Assembly: GCA_046351595.1 (NCBI GenBank) | Contig: JAXLYE010000006.1 | Coordinates: 1 to 64,000, forward strand | Length of the DNA stretch: 64,000 nucleotides | Source of the DNA: JAXLYE01 sp046351595 | GTDB lineage: Bacteria; Myxococcota_A; Polyangia; Palsa-1104; JAEUJZ01 | Reading direction: 5' to 3' | Program-made: the position numbers and the translations under genes | Notes under the pieces: model-generated | What the model saw: the letters and a program-made list of their open reading frames with translations, nothing else | Told to the model about the DNA's origin: nothing | Databases searched by the model: none | In this document: piece by piece, positions 16,427 through 26,909 of the stretch | How the letters are laid out: each line of letters opens with the position of its first letter | Numbering within the stretch: position 1 is the first letter of the stretch

Positions 16427-16700
16427 TCATGGAGTCGTGCGCGCCGACAGGTGCAGCCGGCCGCGCTCGTCGAAGTAACCGGCGGCCCAGCCCCAGCCGC
16501 CGCCCACGGCTCCCCAGGGCGCAGCAGAGCCTGAGCCGGCTCCGCTGCCTCCGGGCGGCACCCTCGCCCAGGCGCCGCGGTACGAGGCCGAGCGGGTCGC
16601 CGGCGCGCATCGAGAGCCTGCGTCTGCGGCGCCCGCTGGGCCGCCGGGGCGTCGCCGCTGGCCCCGGGGCCAACGGCCCCGAGCAGCGTGTGGACTCGCC
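16427..16700 (-). other. Possible gene remnant in a 430-base gap
   Basis: The gap 16372-16801 has no complete gene. On the minus strand one frame ends in a plausible secreted-protein C-terminus (GGGWGWAAGYFDERGRLHLS, stop at 16427-16429) preceded by a Gly/Ser/Ala-rich stretch, but I find no start or supporting domain. It may be the tail of a decayed gene or chance in GC-rich DNA. Confidence 0.25.
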
Positions 16701-16801
16701 GTCTCGGCTCCGGAGAGGCGCCAGGGTCCGAGGAATCGCCCTCGAGCGCTCAGCCTAGCCTGGGTCCTGCGCCGCCGGTGCCTTGCGCCGCGGCGTCTCG
16801 A

Positions 16802-17170
16802 TCAGGAGTGCGCCCCTGCTGAGTCTCCAGACGCCGGCTGCTTCGGATCGCGCAAGCGGACCCCGGGCCCGCCGCCGTTGGTCGGGATGAAGAGGACGCC
16901 GCCCTCTTCAAGCGCCCGCTGCAGCACCTCCAGCGTCGAGGGCATGGGCTTGCGGACGCCGTTCTCGAAGTCGTGCACCGTCCGGAAGTGGACGCCCGCA
17001 GCCTCGGCCAGCTCGGTCTGCGACCAGTCGAGGAGCGCCCGGGCGGCCTTGCACTGGCGCGGGGTGATCTGCGGATTTTTGTCTGAAGTAAGTTCCGGTG
17101 CTATGCGACCCGGGCAGCACTCAGAGAGCCAGCGCGAGCAAGCGCAGGCTGCCGGATCTCGCGGCCTCAT
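16802..17170 (-). CDS. XRE-family HTH transcriptional regulator
   Basis: The conserved part is ITPRQCKAARALLDWSQTEL, AGVHFRTVHDFENG and a LQRALEEGGVLFIPTNGGGP end: the small Cro/CI-like helix-turn-helix family of about 75 residues that often ends in GGPGVRLR. The start is problematic: family members begin with Met just before ITP, but here no ATG, GTG or TTG sits there. The nearest in-frame ATG is at 17170, adding about 40 unrelated residues, so the gene may use a non-standard start or have lost its own. Given its position between two toxin loci, it could regulate either. Confidence 0.6.
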   Translation of the reverse strand: MRPRDPAACACSRWLSECCPGRIAPELTSDKNPQITPRQCKAARALLDWSQTELAEAAGVHFRTVHDFENGVRKPMPSTLEVLQRALEEGGVLFIPTNGGGPGVRLRDPKQPASGDSAGAHS

Positions 17171-17219
17171 CTGGAACCTGCGCACTCTACGTAAGCGCGG
17201 GCGATCCGAGCTCCTGCGG
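17167..17219 (-). pseudogene. C-terminal scrap of a radical SAM gene paralogue
   Basis: The bases 17174-17219 are about 85 percent identical to 22688-22733, the 3' end of the radical SAM gene. On the minus strand they encode GARIARAYVECAGSR then a stop, matching GAWIARAYAECSGSG there. Nothing upstream matches, so only the last 15 or so codons of a second copy survive. Confidence 0.55.
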
Positions 17220-17400
17220 AAGATGTGCTGGCGGATCTGCAAGCTCGTGCGAAGAGGGCTGCGTAGCGCCGCAGGCGCCTACCGTCCACTGCCGCACCGA
17301 CTGTGTCACGACCTGCGGACTTCCTGCTGCTCCTGCGTGGCGCTGCCGGCAAGACCGCCTCGTCGAGCCGCAGCTCGGCGCGCAGCGACAAGACGTCCAC

Positions 17401-18733
<1,333 letters not shown>

Positions 18734-18741
<8 letters not shown>

Positions 18742-19276
18742 GAAATTTCATTAGGTGCAGCCCCATCTCTTCATATGCAGTCAGGTACCGAACAATCAGC
18801 TCGGCCCTGCTGCACGGCGTGGGACACCGCAGCGCGCGATAAGCGCTGAGGCGGTTCCCGCCGATGATCTCCAGCTCGGCCCGCTCGGCAACCGGGATGA
18901 GCCCGTGGAACCACAGCTCTTCTTCGATCGCACCGGCCAGAGCATAGCGATCCTGGATCCGCTCTTCCAGAAAGGGACTCCCGATCGCATGTCGATCCGC
19001 GTACAAAAGGACCGTCCGCGGGCCGAGCTCCGGATAAGAAGGGAGCTCCTGTCCGTCCCAAAGCAGCAGGAAGCCGGATTCCGGTGCTCTCGCGAGCGTC
19101 TCGACCAGGACGGGAACCGGTCTGCCCGTCAGTACGGAGAGCTGCTGGCTCAGCTCATCAATTTTTTTGTTCTGGCGCAGGTCGCTTACAAACGTCCGCC
19201 CGTCAGGCAGCACAATATTCTGCGGTGGAGGCACCATCATGGTCATGGGCTCGTGCATCTCGGATTCCTTTCTCAT
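18734..19276 (-). CDS. Candidate immunity protein for toxin 2
   Basis: A 180-residue protein with no signal peptide or recognised domain. It begins with a Met-rich segment (MHEPMTMMVPPP), followed by a mixed alpha/beta region (KIDELSQQLSVLTGRPVPVL, FLLLWDGQELPSYPELG, AIEEELWFHGLIPVAER). The ATG overlaps the stop of the 1035-residue gene as ATGA, the same arrangement as the toxin-50/immunity pair 2.7 kb away. Immunity function is inferred from position, size and coupling. Confidence 0.5.
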
Positions 19277-22200
19277 CGCGGGTTCTTGGGGTGAGGAGCC
19301 AGCTCAAAGTAGATATCATAGTCGATCACGACTTCGTCGCTGCGCTTCATGCCGTACTTTGCAAGGAGCTCCTCGTGCTTCCTGACCTTGGCAGACCGCA
19401 GCGCTTCGGTCGAGGCTGAGTTCTCCTGGGCACTCATGAGCCACCCGATCCGCTCCTTCCTGACGCGGGGTCCTGTCAGGTCGATCTCGATGTCCAGGAC
19501 GGTGTGCCCGGCCTGCTGGATGCTGGTCATCGCATACTGTACGGAGTGGGTCTGCCTCACCGCTTCCCACGGAGAGACTCCTTGCGATCGCAGGTGGTGG
19601 AACAGCAGCAGCGACTCGATGTTCTGGATGGTGCTCATCTTCACCGACTGGAGCTGACCGAACTGCCCGCCGGCCATCTTCAGCTGGCGCAGGGTCAGGT
19701 AGGTAACCGTCGGCGTGCCTGATCCCGGAACGAGAGGAACGCCTGCGTCAATCTTGTTCGGGAGCTCGTCGAGGAAGGCGCTGTACATGATCAGCTCGCG
19801 GGTGCGCGGGTTGTAGATCCGGACCATGGATCCCTCCGTGCGGTCAGGGGCAACTACAGCCGTTCGGATTCGCAGTCCGGCCGATACCGGCTCCATGGAG
19901 TCATGGAACGTCCAGCCTGGCGGTGCGACGTTCTCTGTCGTGTCTACCGCATCGAACAGACCAGGCACCGGATCGACGACGCGGGGCTTGCCCTGAGAAG
20001 TCGTCTTGCCAACGCCACCCTCGGCGGAACTCGCCTTGTGAGACTGGGTACCCGGCAGAGTGTCCGCCAGAGCTTTGGACTCCGCTGCGTACTTCGAAGA
20101 GGATGTGGCGATTGCTGGCTCGGCAACCGGAACCGGTTTGGTCGCGGGCCCCGCAGCCGCGTGCACGCCGTCCTCCGCGTGCTGTGCGGCCGCTCCCTCC
20201 GCGCTGACGACCTCCCCCGTGTGGCCAAGCTTCGCCAGGCAGGCGCGCTGCGCGCCGAGTTTCTGCAGGTCGGCGCGGTTGCCATGCATGGACAGGGTCA
20301 GCAGCCCGCCGTTCAGAGCGAGGTGCCCGAGGAACTGCACCAGCCGATCGGTCCGCTGCTTGGGGTCGGGGTCCGCCAGGATCTGCTGGTACTCCTTCAC
20401 GGACTCTGCGGCCAGCAGGATGCCCTGCGCGGTGTCCGTCCCGATCCGACCGATGACCACGGCCGTCCCCATCCGGCTGCCGGCCAGGCTCAGCCCCTTG
20501 ACCGTCGCACCGAGCGCCCAGCGTCCGCCCAGCAGGTTGCTGGCGAGGGTCAGCGCGTCCATCGCGTTTTCCCCCGCTGTGCTCATGCCCTGCGCGTGCC
20601 GCTGGATCATGCTGATCGACGTTCCTGTCGTACCCGCCAGGATGGATCTCCAGAGCAGCACGGCCGCGGCCTTGGACACGGTCGGATCCGGCGCGACCGT
20701 CATCGCAACAGCAGCCCCGAGCATCCCCAAGCCCGCCCAGAACCCGACCTGACTGAAGAACTCTGCTACCGAGTCCCAGAAGCTCGCTCCGTCGGTCTGA
20801 AACTCCGTGTCGGAAGGGGCGCCTGTCTCCTGCGGGACCTGCACGCGGAGCCTCCCTTTGGGGTAGCGATTGCCTCGGTCCCAGGCGGCAAGGGCGCTCT
20901 GGATCGCCTGCTTGGAGTCCTTTCCGTGTCCGGTGTACTCCCCCGTCAGCCTGCGGTCGGTCGGGTTGGTGATGTCGACCAGCGACCACGTCTCGCTGCC
21001 GCTGCTCTGAGCGGTACGCGCCAGGAACACGTTGAGAGGGTTCACCTTGGCGCTCGCCGCCTCGACGTGGGCGGCTTTGAGGGGATACCGGCTCCGTCCC
21101 TCGCTGCTGCGGAGCCGCTCGCGGAGCTTCTCGATCTGGCTGTTGAGCGCTGCCGCGTCCTTCGGACTCCGCTTCGCAGACCCTGCGCGCTGCTCTGCGG
21201 TACGCAGAGCCTGCTGGTACATAAGGAGCGCCTGCAGCTGCCGCTCCGGGGCTGCGTGCAGACGCTGCTTGTCGAGGGCGCGCGCGAGGACATCGCCTTG
21301 CTCATGGACGGTCTGCTGGAACTCGATGTACTGTGGCGCAGCCTGATTGAAGCCGCCGCCCTCTTCCCGGAGGTAGGTCTGGACGCGGCAGAGGATCCGG
21401 TGGTTGCCAGGGAATGCCCACGTCGCCTCCCAATCGGCCGTGCCGGGCCCCCGGACGAGCGCCGGCATCCCATACACCTGGCTGGCTTCCGGGTCGTTCA
21501 GACAGAGCCACTGGAAGGTCGTGTAGGAGCCCGCAGAAGACAGAGCGCTGTCCTGGTAGGCGGAGTAGCGGATGCACGAGCCCGGGACTGCCACCTTCAC
21601 CGCCGGGCTGGAGCGGATCGAGAAGTTCTTCTCATAGCCTCCTCGTTCCGTCTGGCGGATGTAATGGACGAGGGCGCCTGACGTCGACACATCCGCCCGC
21701 GCGAGCAGGGCCGCGACGACCTCTGCGCTCTTGGCACCCAGCACCTTCTCAACGTCCGCCCGCAGCCCCAGTCCGGTCACGCTCAGCTCCGAGTCGTATA
21801 CGCCCCGGGTTGCACGGACCTGCTCGGGCGGCTTGCTCAAGATCCGCACGATCGCATCCAGGGAATGACCGGCGAGCGCAGCCTGCAGAGAACGAGCGCC
21901 GGTACGGGCCCATGGCTCTGCTGCTTCGGCTGCTCCGCTCGCGGTACGCTCCGAGTGTTTATCTGTGCCTGGGGCCGGCGGCAGTGATCCCGATGCAGAG
22001 GAAGTCGACGGCGCCGAGGCAAAGAGCGCAGGGGCCTCCGGGCTGCAGGACCGGGGGCCGGTCAAGATCCGAGGGGCGCACAGCCCCTGCTCGTCCATTG
22101 CAGACCCTGGGAGCGGCCCCGAGGTAGCTGCGTCGCCGTAGTGGCCAAAGAGCGTCGCCGCTGCTGACTCGGAGGCCGCCGCGTCGCTGCTGGCCGAAGC

Positions 22201-22380
22201 TAGGGGCGCAGCGCCCGGAGGAAGGAGAGGAGTCAACGTATCTTCGTCTATGCGCGGCCTGCTGCTGGATTCCGTCGCAAACGGTCCAGCATGTTCACCC
22301 GTCTCATCGCCCGAGCAGAAAGGCGCAGGGCGTGCGCCCTGATCAGGTGGATGGGCAGCGGTGGCGCAGATAGACGACAT
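19273..22380 (-). CDS. Large polymorphic-toxin-like effector (toxin 2)
   Basis: A 1035-residue protein of unknown activity. Residues 1-170 are low-complexity Ala/Ser/Pro-rich with no clear signal peptide. About 180-380 is a compact region (GGYEKNFSIRSSPAVKV, WEATWAFPGNHRILCRVQ, AAPQYIEFQQTV). About 390-450 is coiled-coil-like. About 555-610 holds two hydrophobic helices (GFWAGLGMLGAAVAM), and a longer helical region follows. The final 200 residues, after a Ser/Lys-rich linker, form a separate domain starting near GWTFHDSMEP and ending YDIYFELAPHPKNPR. This order (carrier, linker, small C-terminal domain, overlapping small gene) is that of polymorphic toxins, possibly delivered by a contractile or other export system that needs no signal peptide. 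No enzymatic motif is recognised. Confidence 0.55.
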   Translation of the reverse strand: MSSICATAAHPPDQGARPAPFCSGDETGEHAGPFATESSSRPRIDEDTLTPLLPPGAAPLASASSDAAASESAAATLFGHYGDAATSGPLPGSAMDEQGLCAPRILTGPRSCSPEAPALFASAPSTSSASGSLPPAPGTDKHSERTASGAAEAAEPWARTGARSLQAALAGHSLDAIVRILSKPPEQVRATRGVYDSELSVTGLGLRADVEKVLGAKSAEVVAALLARADVSTSGALVHYIRQTERGGYEKNFSIRSSPAVKVAVPGSCIRYSAYQDSALSSAGSYTTFQWLCLNDPEASQVYGMPALVRGPGTADWEATWAFPGNHRILCRVQTYLREEGGGFNQAAPQYIEFQQTVHEQGDVLARALDKQRLHAAPERQLQALLMYQQALRTAEQRAGSAKRSPKDAAALNSQIEKLRERLRSSEGRSRYPLKAAHVEAASAKVNPLNVFLARTAQSSGSETWSLVDITNPTDRRLTGEYTGHGKDSKQAIQSALAAWDRGNRYPKGRLRVQVPQETGAPSDTEFQTDGASFWDSVAEFFSQVGFWAGLGMLGAAVAMTVAPDPTVSKAAAVLLWRSILAGTTGTSISMIQRHAQGMSTAGENAMDALTLASNLLGGRWALGATVKGLSLAGSRMGTAVVIGRIGTDTAQGILLAAESVKEYQQILADPDPKQRTDRLVQFLGHLALNGGLLTLSMHGNRADLQKLGAQRACLAKLGHTGEVVSAEGAAAQHAEDGVHAAAGPATKPVPVAEPAIATSSSKYAAESKALADTLPGTQSHKASSAEGGVGKTTSQGKPRVVDPVPGLFDAVDTTENVAPPGWTFHDSMEPVSAGLRIRTAVVAPDRTEGSMVRIYNPRTRELIMYSAFLDELPNKIDAGVPLVPGSGTPTVTYLTLRQLKMAGGQFGQLQSVKMSTIQNIESLLLFHHLRSQGVSPWEAVRQTHSVQYAMTSIQQAGHTVLDIEIDLTGPRVRKERIGWLMSAQENSASTEALRSAKVRKHEELLAKYGMKRSDEVVIDYDIYFELAPHPKNPR

Positions 22381-22529
22381 AAAGGACCCCCGTGGTGCGG
22401 CGATCCATCCCTAGAGCAGCTGGCATGCCGAGCCGACGTGCTGCGATATCACCGACGGAAGTGGCTCCCATGGAGGCCGCTGGAGCGCCGCGCCTGATGA
22501 ATGGTGAGGTGGGCGGCATCCTGCGTGTG

Positions 22530-22568
22530 CCGTCGCTGCCCAATGGGCGCCCGCTGTGGGCAGCGGCG
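22530..22568. promoter_or_regulatory. Hairpin upstream of toxin gene 2, related to that of toxin 1
   Basis: CCGTCGCTGCCCA (22530-22542) pairs with TGGGCAGCGGCG (22557-22568), with one G-U type change, and the loop contains TGGGCGCCC as in the hairpin at 13545-13597. It lies about 150 bases before the toxin 2 start codon (22380, minus strand). Confidence 0.65.
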
Positions 22569-22662
22569 AGCGCGCATCGAACAGGCAGCCGCTTCTGCCT
22601 GATGCTCGTCGCAAAGATGTGAAGGAAGCGCCCGCAGAAGCGATGGGCAGAGACGAGGGTTG

Positions 22663-23991
22663 CTACCAGCTCTCGCGGCCCCAGCCGGAGCCTGAGCACT
22701 CTGCGTAGGCGCGCGCGATCCACGCTCCTACGGGATCGCTCCCGCGCTGGTGGAACCCGGCGCGACCGAGAGAGCGGACGGGTGGACGGAAGTCCTGCAG
22801 CGGGCTGCCGACCAGCGGCGTGAAGCGCGTGAACTGCAGGCGCTCGGGGCGGACGCGCTGCGCCAGGCGGATGGAGGCGCTGACCGTCTCGTCGCTCTCG
22901 CCGGGCAGGCCGAGGACGAAGCCGACGCTGCGGGCGATGCCGGCGGCCTTGAGGAGTTCTGCGCCGCGCACCAGCTCCTCGACGGTGGCGCCCTTGTGGA
23001 TGCGGTCGAGGATGTCCTGGCTGCCGGACTCGAAGCCCAGGTACACCTGGTGGCAGCCGGCGGCGGCCATGGCCTCGGCCATCTCGGCGGTGATCTGGTC
23101 GGCGCGGGCGTTGCAGAACCAGGACAGGCGCAGGCCGCGCTCGATCAGGCCGCGGCACAGCGCGAGCGTGCGGCGCGGGTTGATGGTGAACACGTCGTCG
23201 ACGAACGAAACCTCGCGCACGCCGTGCTCTGCGGCGAGGCGCACAAGCTCGTCGAGCACAGCGGGCACCGCGGGGCCGCGCACCTTCTTGCCCATGACCG
23301 CGGGGCTGCTGCAGAAGCCGCAGCGGTGCGGGCAGCCGCGCGTGGTCATCATCGTTACCATCGGACGCTGCTTGGCGTCCGGGCAGAAGTACTGGGGCAG
23401 CGGCAGCCCGTGCAGGCGCGGGAACGGCAGCGCGGCGAAGTCCTGCACTTGCAAGATCGTCGGGTCCAGGTGCGTGTCCCTGCCTTCGCTTCGCGCGCAC
23501 AGACCGGGCAGGCCCACCAGCGGTTCGTCGCGCTGCAGCCGCGCGCAGAGCTCGGGGAAGATCACCTCGCCCTCGCCGCGCACGACGTAGTCGACCGATG
23601 GACAGCGCGCCAGCACATCGAGCGGCGCCAGGCTCGCGTGCGGCCCGCCGACCGCGATCGCGATTCCTGATTCCTTGAGCGGCGCGGCGAAGGTCTCGAT
23701 CAGCTCCAGGGTGTAGCTGCTGACGGTCAGGCCCACGAGCTTCGGGCGCAACCCGCGGATCAGCGCGTGCGCACGAGCCGCATCGAGGCCCAGCCCGTCC
23801 GCATCCAGTACCGCCACCTCGTCGGGCGGGACGGTCGCTGCGAGCTGGCAGAGCCCGAGCGGCGGGTAGACGGACATCGAGCGCGTGAACGCCTTGCAAG
23901 CGCCCGGCGGCTGCACCAGAACCACCAGCGGCTGCGCGGGCAGCGAGTACGTAGACGGATCACAGACGAGATCAAGGCTGTGTTCAGCCAT
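22663..23991 (-). CDS. B12-binding-domain radical SAM protein
   Basis: A 442-residue enzyme. Residues 20-165 form a cobalamin-binding Rossmann-like domain with the VRGEGEVIFPEL signature. The radical SAM core begins with TRGCPHRCGFC (CxxxCxxC, about residue 195) that holds a 4Fe-4S cluster for cleaving S-adenosylmethionine. Later motifs FVDDVF, YLGFESGSQDIL and GFVLGLPGE are typical of the B12-dependent class that methylates or rearranges unactivated carbons (relatives of BchE and class B methylthio- or methyltransferases). The start at 23991 is preceded by AAGGAG. No cognate biosynthetic genes are adjacent, so the substrate is unknown. Its last codons were duplicated at 17174-17219. Confidence 0.85.
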   Translation of the reverse strand: MAEHSLDLVCDPSTYSLPAQPLVVLVQPPGACKAFTRSMSVYPPLGLCQLAATVPPDEVAVLDADGLGLDAARAHALIRGLRPKLVGLTVSSYTLELIETFAAPLKESGIAIAVGGPHASLAPLDVLARCPSVDYVVRGEGEVIFPELCARLQRDEPLVGLPGLCARSEGRDTHLDPTILQVQDFAALPFPRLHGLPLPQYFCPDAKQRPMVTMMTTRGCPHRCGFCSSPAVMGKKVRGPAVPAVLDELVRLAAEHGVREVSFVDDVFTINPRRTLALCRGLIERGLRLSWFCNARADQITAEMAEAMAAAGCHQVYLGFESGSQDILDRIHKGATVEELVRGAELLKAAGIARSVGFVLGLPGESDETVSASIRLAQRVRPERLQFTRFTPLVGSPLQDFRPPVRSLGRAGFHQRGSDPVGAWIARAYAECSGSGWGRESW

Positions 23992-24117
23992 GACAGGCTC
24001 CTTCCGGCTCTCTGGGAACCGGACAAAGGGATTCCGGTTGCGCGCGGGCCGCGCCCCAGAGCCCCCTCGCTCCGGTGGCGCAGCCCGCGCGCAGGCTACG
24101 TTCGGTCTACCTGCGGG

Positions 24118-24663
24118 CTACCGCGGCGCCACGGTCAGCAGCAGGCTCTGGACGCGGCCCAGGTTGCTGATCGTGAGCGTGCCGCGGCGCAGGTCCGCCT
24201 CGGTGAAGCGCACCGTGCTCGGCCCGCCGATGACGTCGTTGGCGGACACGTCCTCGTCGTAGACCGTCAGGCTCACGCCCGGCCCGGTGAGCGTGGCCGC
24301 GGTGTACGTCGCGCCCTCGCGCCACACGGGCGTGAAGGTGTCCTGCTGGGTCGAGGTCTGCCGCCCGTCGATCATCACGAACGGGTCCGGCGCGCCGCCG
24401 AAGGCGTCCCAGGCGTCTCCGTTGCTCTTGGTCGAGGCGATGCGGGCGCTGTCCACACCGAGCACCCAGGTCGAGCTCGGGTTGATCGCGCACGTCCCGG
24501 TCGCGGTCGAGCACACCTCATACGAGGCGCAGCTGCCGCACTTGTTGGGCGTGGGGTCGGGACCGGGGCCGGGGCCGGGATCCTGCGTGTCGCGCCCGCA
24601 AGCGCTGGTGAGCAGGCACAGGCCGAACAGGGAAGCGGTGAGGGAACGGGTGAGCGTGTTCAT
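24118..24663 (-). CDS. Lipoprotein with C2-like domain
   Basis: A 181-residue lipoprotein: the signal peptide with lipobox LTSAC (Cys22) is followed by a Gly/Pro/Asp-rich linker (GPGPGPDP), a short CxxC...C motif (NKCGSCASYEVCSTATGTCA) and a beta-rich domain with acidic loops (VYDEDVSANDVIG, ADLRRGTLTI), reminiscent of C2 domains of myxobacterial lipoproteins. The ATG at 24663 has GGAGGATGGACC upstream; a longer frame to 24798 lacks support. It lies 119 bases downstream of the sigma-fusion gene, possibly co-transcribed. The function at the cell envelope is unknown. Confidence 0.7.
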   Translation of the reverse strand: MNTLTRSLTASLFGLCLLTSACGRDTQDPGPGPGPDPTPNKCGSCASYEVCSTATGTCAINPSSTWVLGVDSARIASTKSNGDAWDAFGGAPDPFVMIDGRQTSTQQDTFTPVWREGATYTAATLTGPGVSLTVYDEDVSANDVIGGPSTVRFTEADLRRGTLTISNLGRVQSLLLTVAPR

Positions 24664-24781
24664 GGTCCATCCTCCGGAGCTCCACCGGCGCCATTGCCGG
24701 CGGGCGAGGCGGCCTTCTTCCGCCTTGCAGGAGGACCACGGGGATCGGTCAAAAACCGAAGAAACTTTTCTGAACTTTTTT

Positions 24782-26785
24782 CTAAACCCTTGATTCACAA
24801 GGGTTTATGGCCTTCGTCGGTTTCTGCGTGCTGGCCCACAAACCGGATGACCAGAGCGATTCGAGCGATCGGTACAGGCTCAAGGCGTCCCGATCCTCGA
24901 AGAACTTGCGCAGCCGCTGCAGGGCCGCGTTGACCCGCATCCGGGCCGCGTCCTCGCTGATGTTGAGCCGCTCGCCGAGCTCCTTGAACTGCAGGCGCTC
25001 GTCGAAGCGTAGGCGGATGATCTCGCGCTCCCGGTCGCTGAGCTGGCTCATGGCCTGCTGCAGCAGATCGCACTGCTCGTGTCCCAGCATGTCTTCCAGC
25101 GGCGTCCGGACCTCACTGCACGTCGCGGTCAGCTTGGGTCGGGCGCGCTCGAAGATCGCGACCTCGCGAAACCAGTCCGCCAGCCCCTGCTTGAGCACGA
25201 CCCAGAACAGCGGGCGGACCGATCTCTGAAGGTCGCGTGCTCGCGTACATGCCTTGACCAGCGCGGCCTCGATCACGGTCTCGATCTCAGAGGGGCCGAT
25301 CTGGGGCGCCTTCTTGAGCAGGTAGCCGGTTGCCATTGCGGTCTCCGAGAAGCGCAGCCGCTCGATGCAAGCCAGGACCCGCTGTTCACGCGCAAGGGCT
25401 TCCTGATCCGGCGTCAGCGGGGCGGCATCTCGCGGGACCGCGGCACCAAGGCCCGCCGCCAGCTCGGCCAGGGTACGCGCCTTGATGAGCAGGGCCAGCG
25501 CGAACTCCCGATCTTCGGCGCTGCCGGCGGCGAGCTCCTGGCCGCGCAGATACGTCATCCCGATCAGCGCGGGCACGTGACCGAGCACCGCCTGCGCCTG
25601 CGCCGCGGCCTCCCGCGCCCGCTGCTCGTGCTCGACGATGCGGTTCAGGCGCAGGCGATCCATCTCCAGCTCAAGGCTCGAGCTGTCGAGCGCCGCGGCC
25701 ACGGCTGGATCGAGCCGCACCTGGAGCTCGGCCAGCTCATCCAAGCTGCTCGCGTACGCGTCTCGGCTGGTGCCAAGGAGCAGCAGCGCGGAGGCAAGGC
25801 CGCGATCGTCTCGGTGCTGCTCCTCGAAGGTGATCGACTGGTGCAGCAGGCTGCCGCCCAGCCGGCTCAGAAATTCGTCCCGGGGCGTGCGCGCCGGGAG
25901 CCGGCGCCCCTGCCGCTGCAGCTGCGCCAGCCGCAGGTTGGCACGCGCTGCGTCGGCGTAGGTCCGCGCAAGCTGGCGGAGCGCGGCCTCATCCGGCTGC
26001 ACGCTGCTCAGCGGATCGGCCTGGCTGGCCTGCAGCTCCAGCTCGCTGTCTTCTATCAGCCCCTGGATCAAGGGGACCACGAACGGCTCGACGAGCAGGC
26101 GCAGGAAGGCCGCGCGCTTCTCGGGCGCGATCGTGACGCCGAGCGGCTCCAGCACGGTGAACAGCTCGTCCGGCCGGTTCTGGACCAGGTCTAAAAGCGA
26201 GGTCGCGTCGAGCCACTCTGAGTAGGCGTCGCTCAGCGCCAGCGCGACGCTGACCGAGCTCACGCGGACCACCTGCAGCCGCGTCTGGAAGGCGTCCAGC
26301 CGGGCCCGCACCTCGTTGAGGCGGCTCAGCGACCCCGTCCCCGAGGTCGCATCCTGCGCGGCCTCCTTGGCGAAGGCTTCGAGCAGGCCGCTCAGGAACT
26401 CGGCTGCGAGGAAGTCGGACGTGGCCTTCCGCCACGCGGCGTAGTGCTTGCCGCGATCGCGGAGCTTCTCGGCCTCCGTGCGCCCGCTCTTGACGTCGGC
26501 GGCCCAGTGCTGGAGCTTGGGCTGGCCGGTGCCCGGACCCAGCGCCGCCGCCACGCTCCCGAGCCGCGCCAGCATCGCCTCGGTGCGCGTCTGCACCAGG
26601 GCCAGCGTCGCAGCCGATGGCGCCATCTTGTCCGGCGCGAGCGTCCGCTGCACGGCCTGCGGCTTCCCGTACAGTACCTCGTAGGGCTCGACGAAGTTTG
26701 GGACCTGCGCCGAGGCGAGCGGAGAGAAGAGGAGAACAAAGAAGAGAATCAGCAGAGAGGACCGGCCCGCGCGCATAGTCTGCAT
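24782..26785 (-). CDS. Signal peptide + helical secreted domain fused to ECF sigma-factor-like C-terminus
   Basis: A 667-residue protein with two parts that should not share a compartment. Residues 1-27 are a textbook signal peptide (LLILFFVLLFSPLASAQVP). Residues 30-470 are helical and Ala/Leu-rich. Residues 476-545 resemble sigma-70 region 2 (PSEIETVIEAALVKACTRA, LFWVVLKQGLADWFRE), and 580-630 are region 4 with a helix-turn-helix (LSDREREIIRLRFDE, FKELGERLNISEDAARMRV). The frame is continuous. Options: a recent fusion of a secreted-protein gene to an ECF sigma gene, an internal start producing the sigma factor separately, or a membrane-tethered sigma released by cleavage. No anti-sigma gene is next to it. 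Confidence 0.7.
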   Translation of the reverse strand: MQTMRAGRSSLLILFFVLLFSPLASAQVPNFVEPYEVLYGKPQAVQRTLAPDKMAPSAATLALVQTRTEAMLARLGSVAAALGPGTGQPKLQHWAADVKSGRTEAEKLRDRGKHYAAWRKATSDFLAAEFLSGLLEAFAKEAAQDATSGTGSLSRLNEVRARLDAFQTRLQVVRVSSVSVALALSDAYSEWLDATSLLDLVQNRPDELFTVLEPLGVTIAPEKRAAFLRLLVEPFVVPLIQGLIEDSELELQASQADPLSSVQPDEAALRQLARTYADAARANLRLAQLQRQGRRLPARTPRDEFLSRLGGSLLHQSITFEEQHRDDRGLASALLLLGTSRDAYASSLDELAELQVRLDPAVAAALDSSSLELEMDRLRLNRIVEHEQRAREAAAQAQAVLGHVPALIGMTYLRGQELAAGSAEDREFALALLIKARTLAELAAGLGAAVPRDAAPLTPDQEALAREQRVLACIERLRFSETAMATGYLLKKAPQIGPSEIETVIEAALVKACTRARDLQRSVRPLFWVVLKQGLADWFREVAIFERARPKLTATCSEVRTPLEDMLGHEQCDLLQQAMSQLSDREREIIRLRFDERLQFKELGERLNISEDAARMRVNAALQRLRKFFEDRDALSLYRSLESLWSSGLWASTQKPTKAINPCESRV

Positions 26786-26909
26786 GACCGCAGCATATCC
26801 AAGCTCCTGAATTTTTCGGAGCAGAGCAAGCTCACCGTCGGGAGCGATTCGGATTGCTAGGCATGCTCAGCCTGCATCCATGTTCCATCGAAGGGAAGAA
26901 CAGCGCGCA

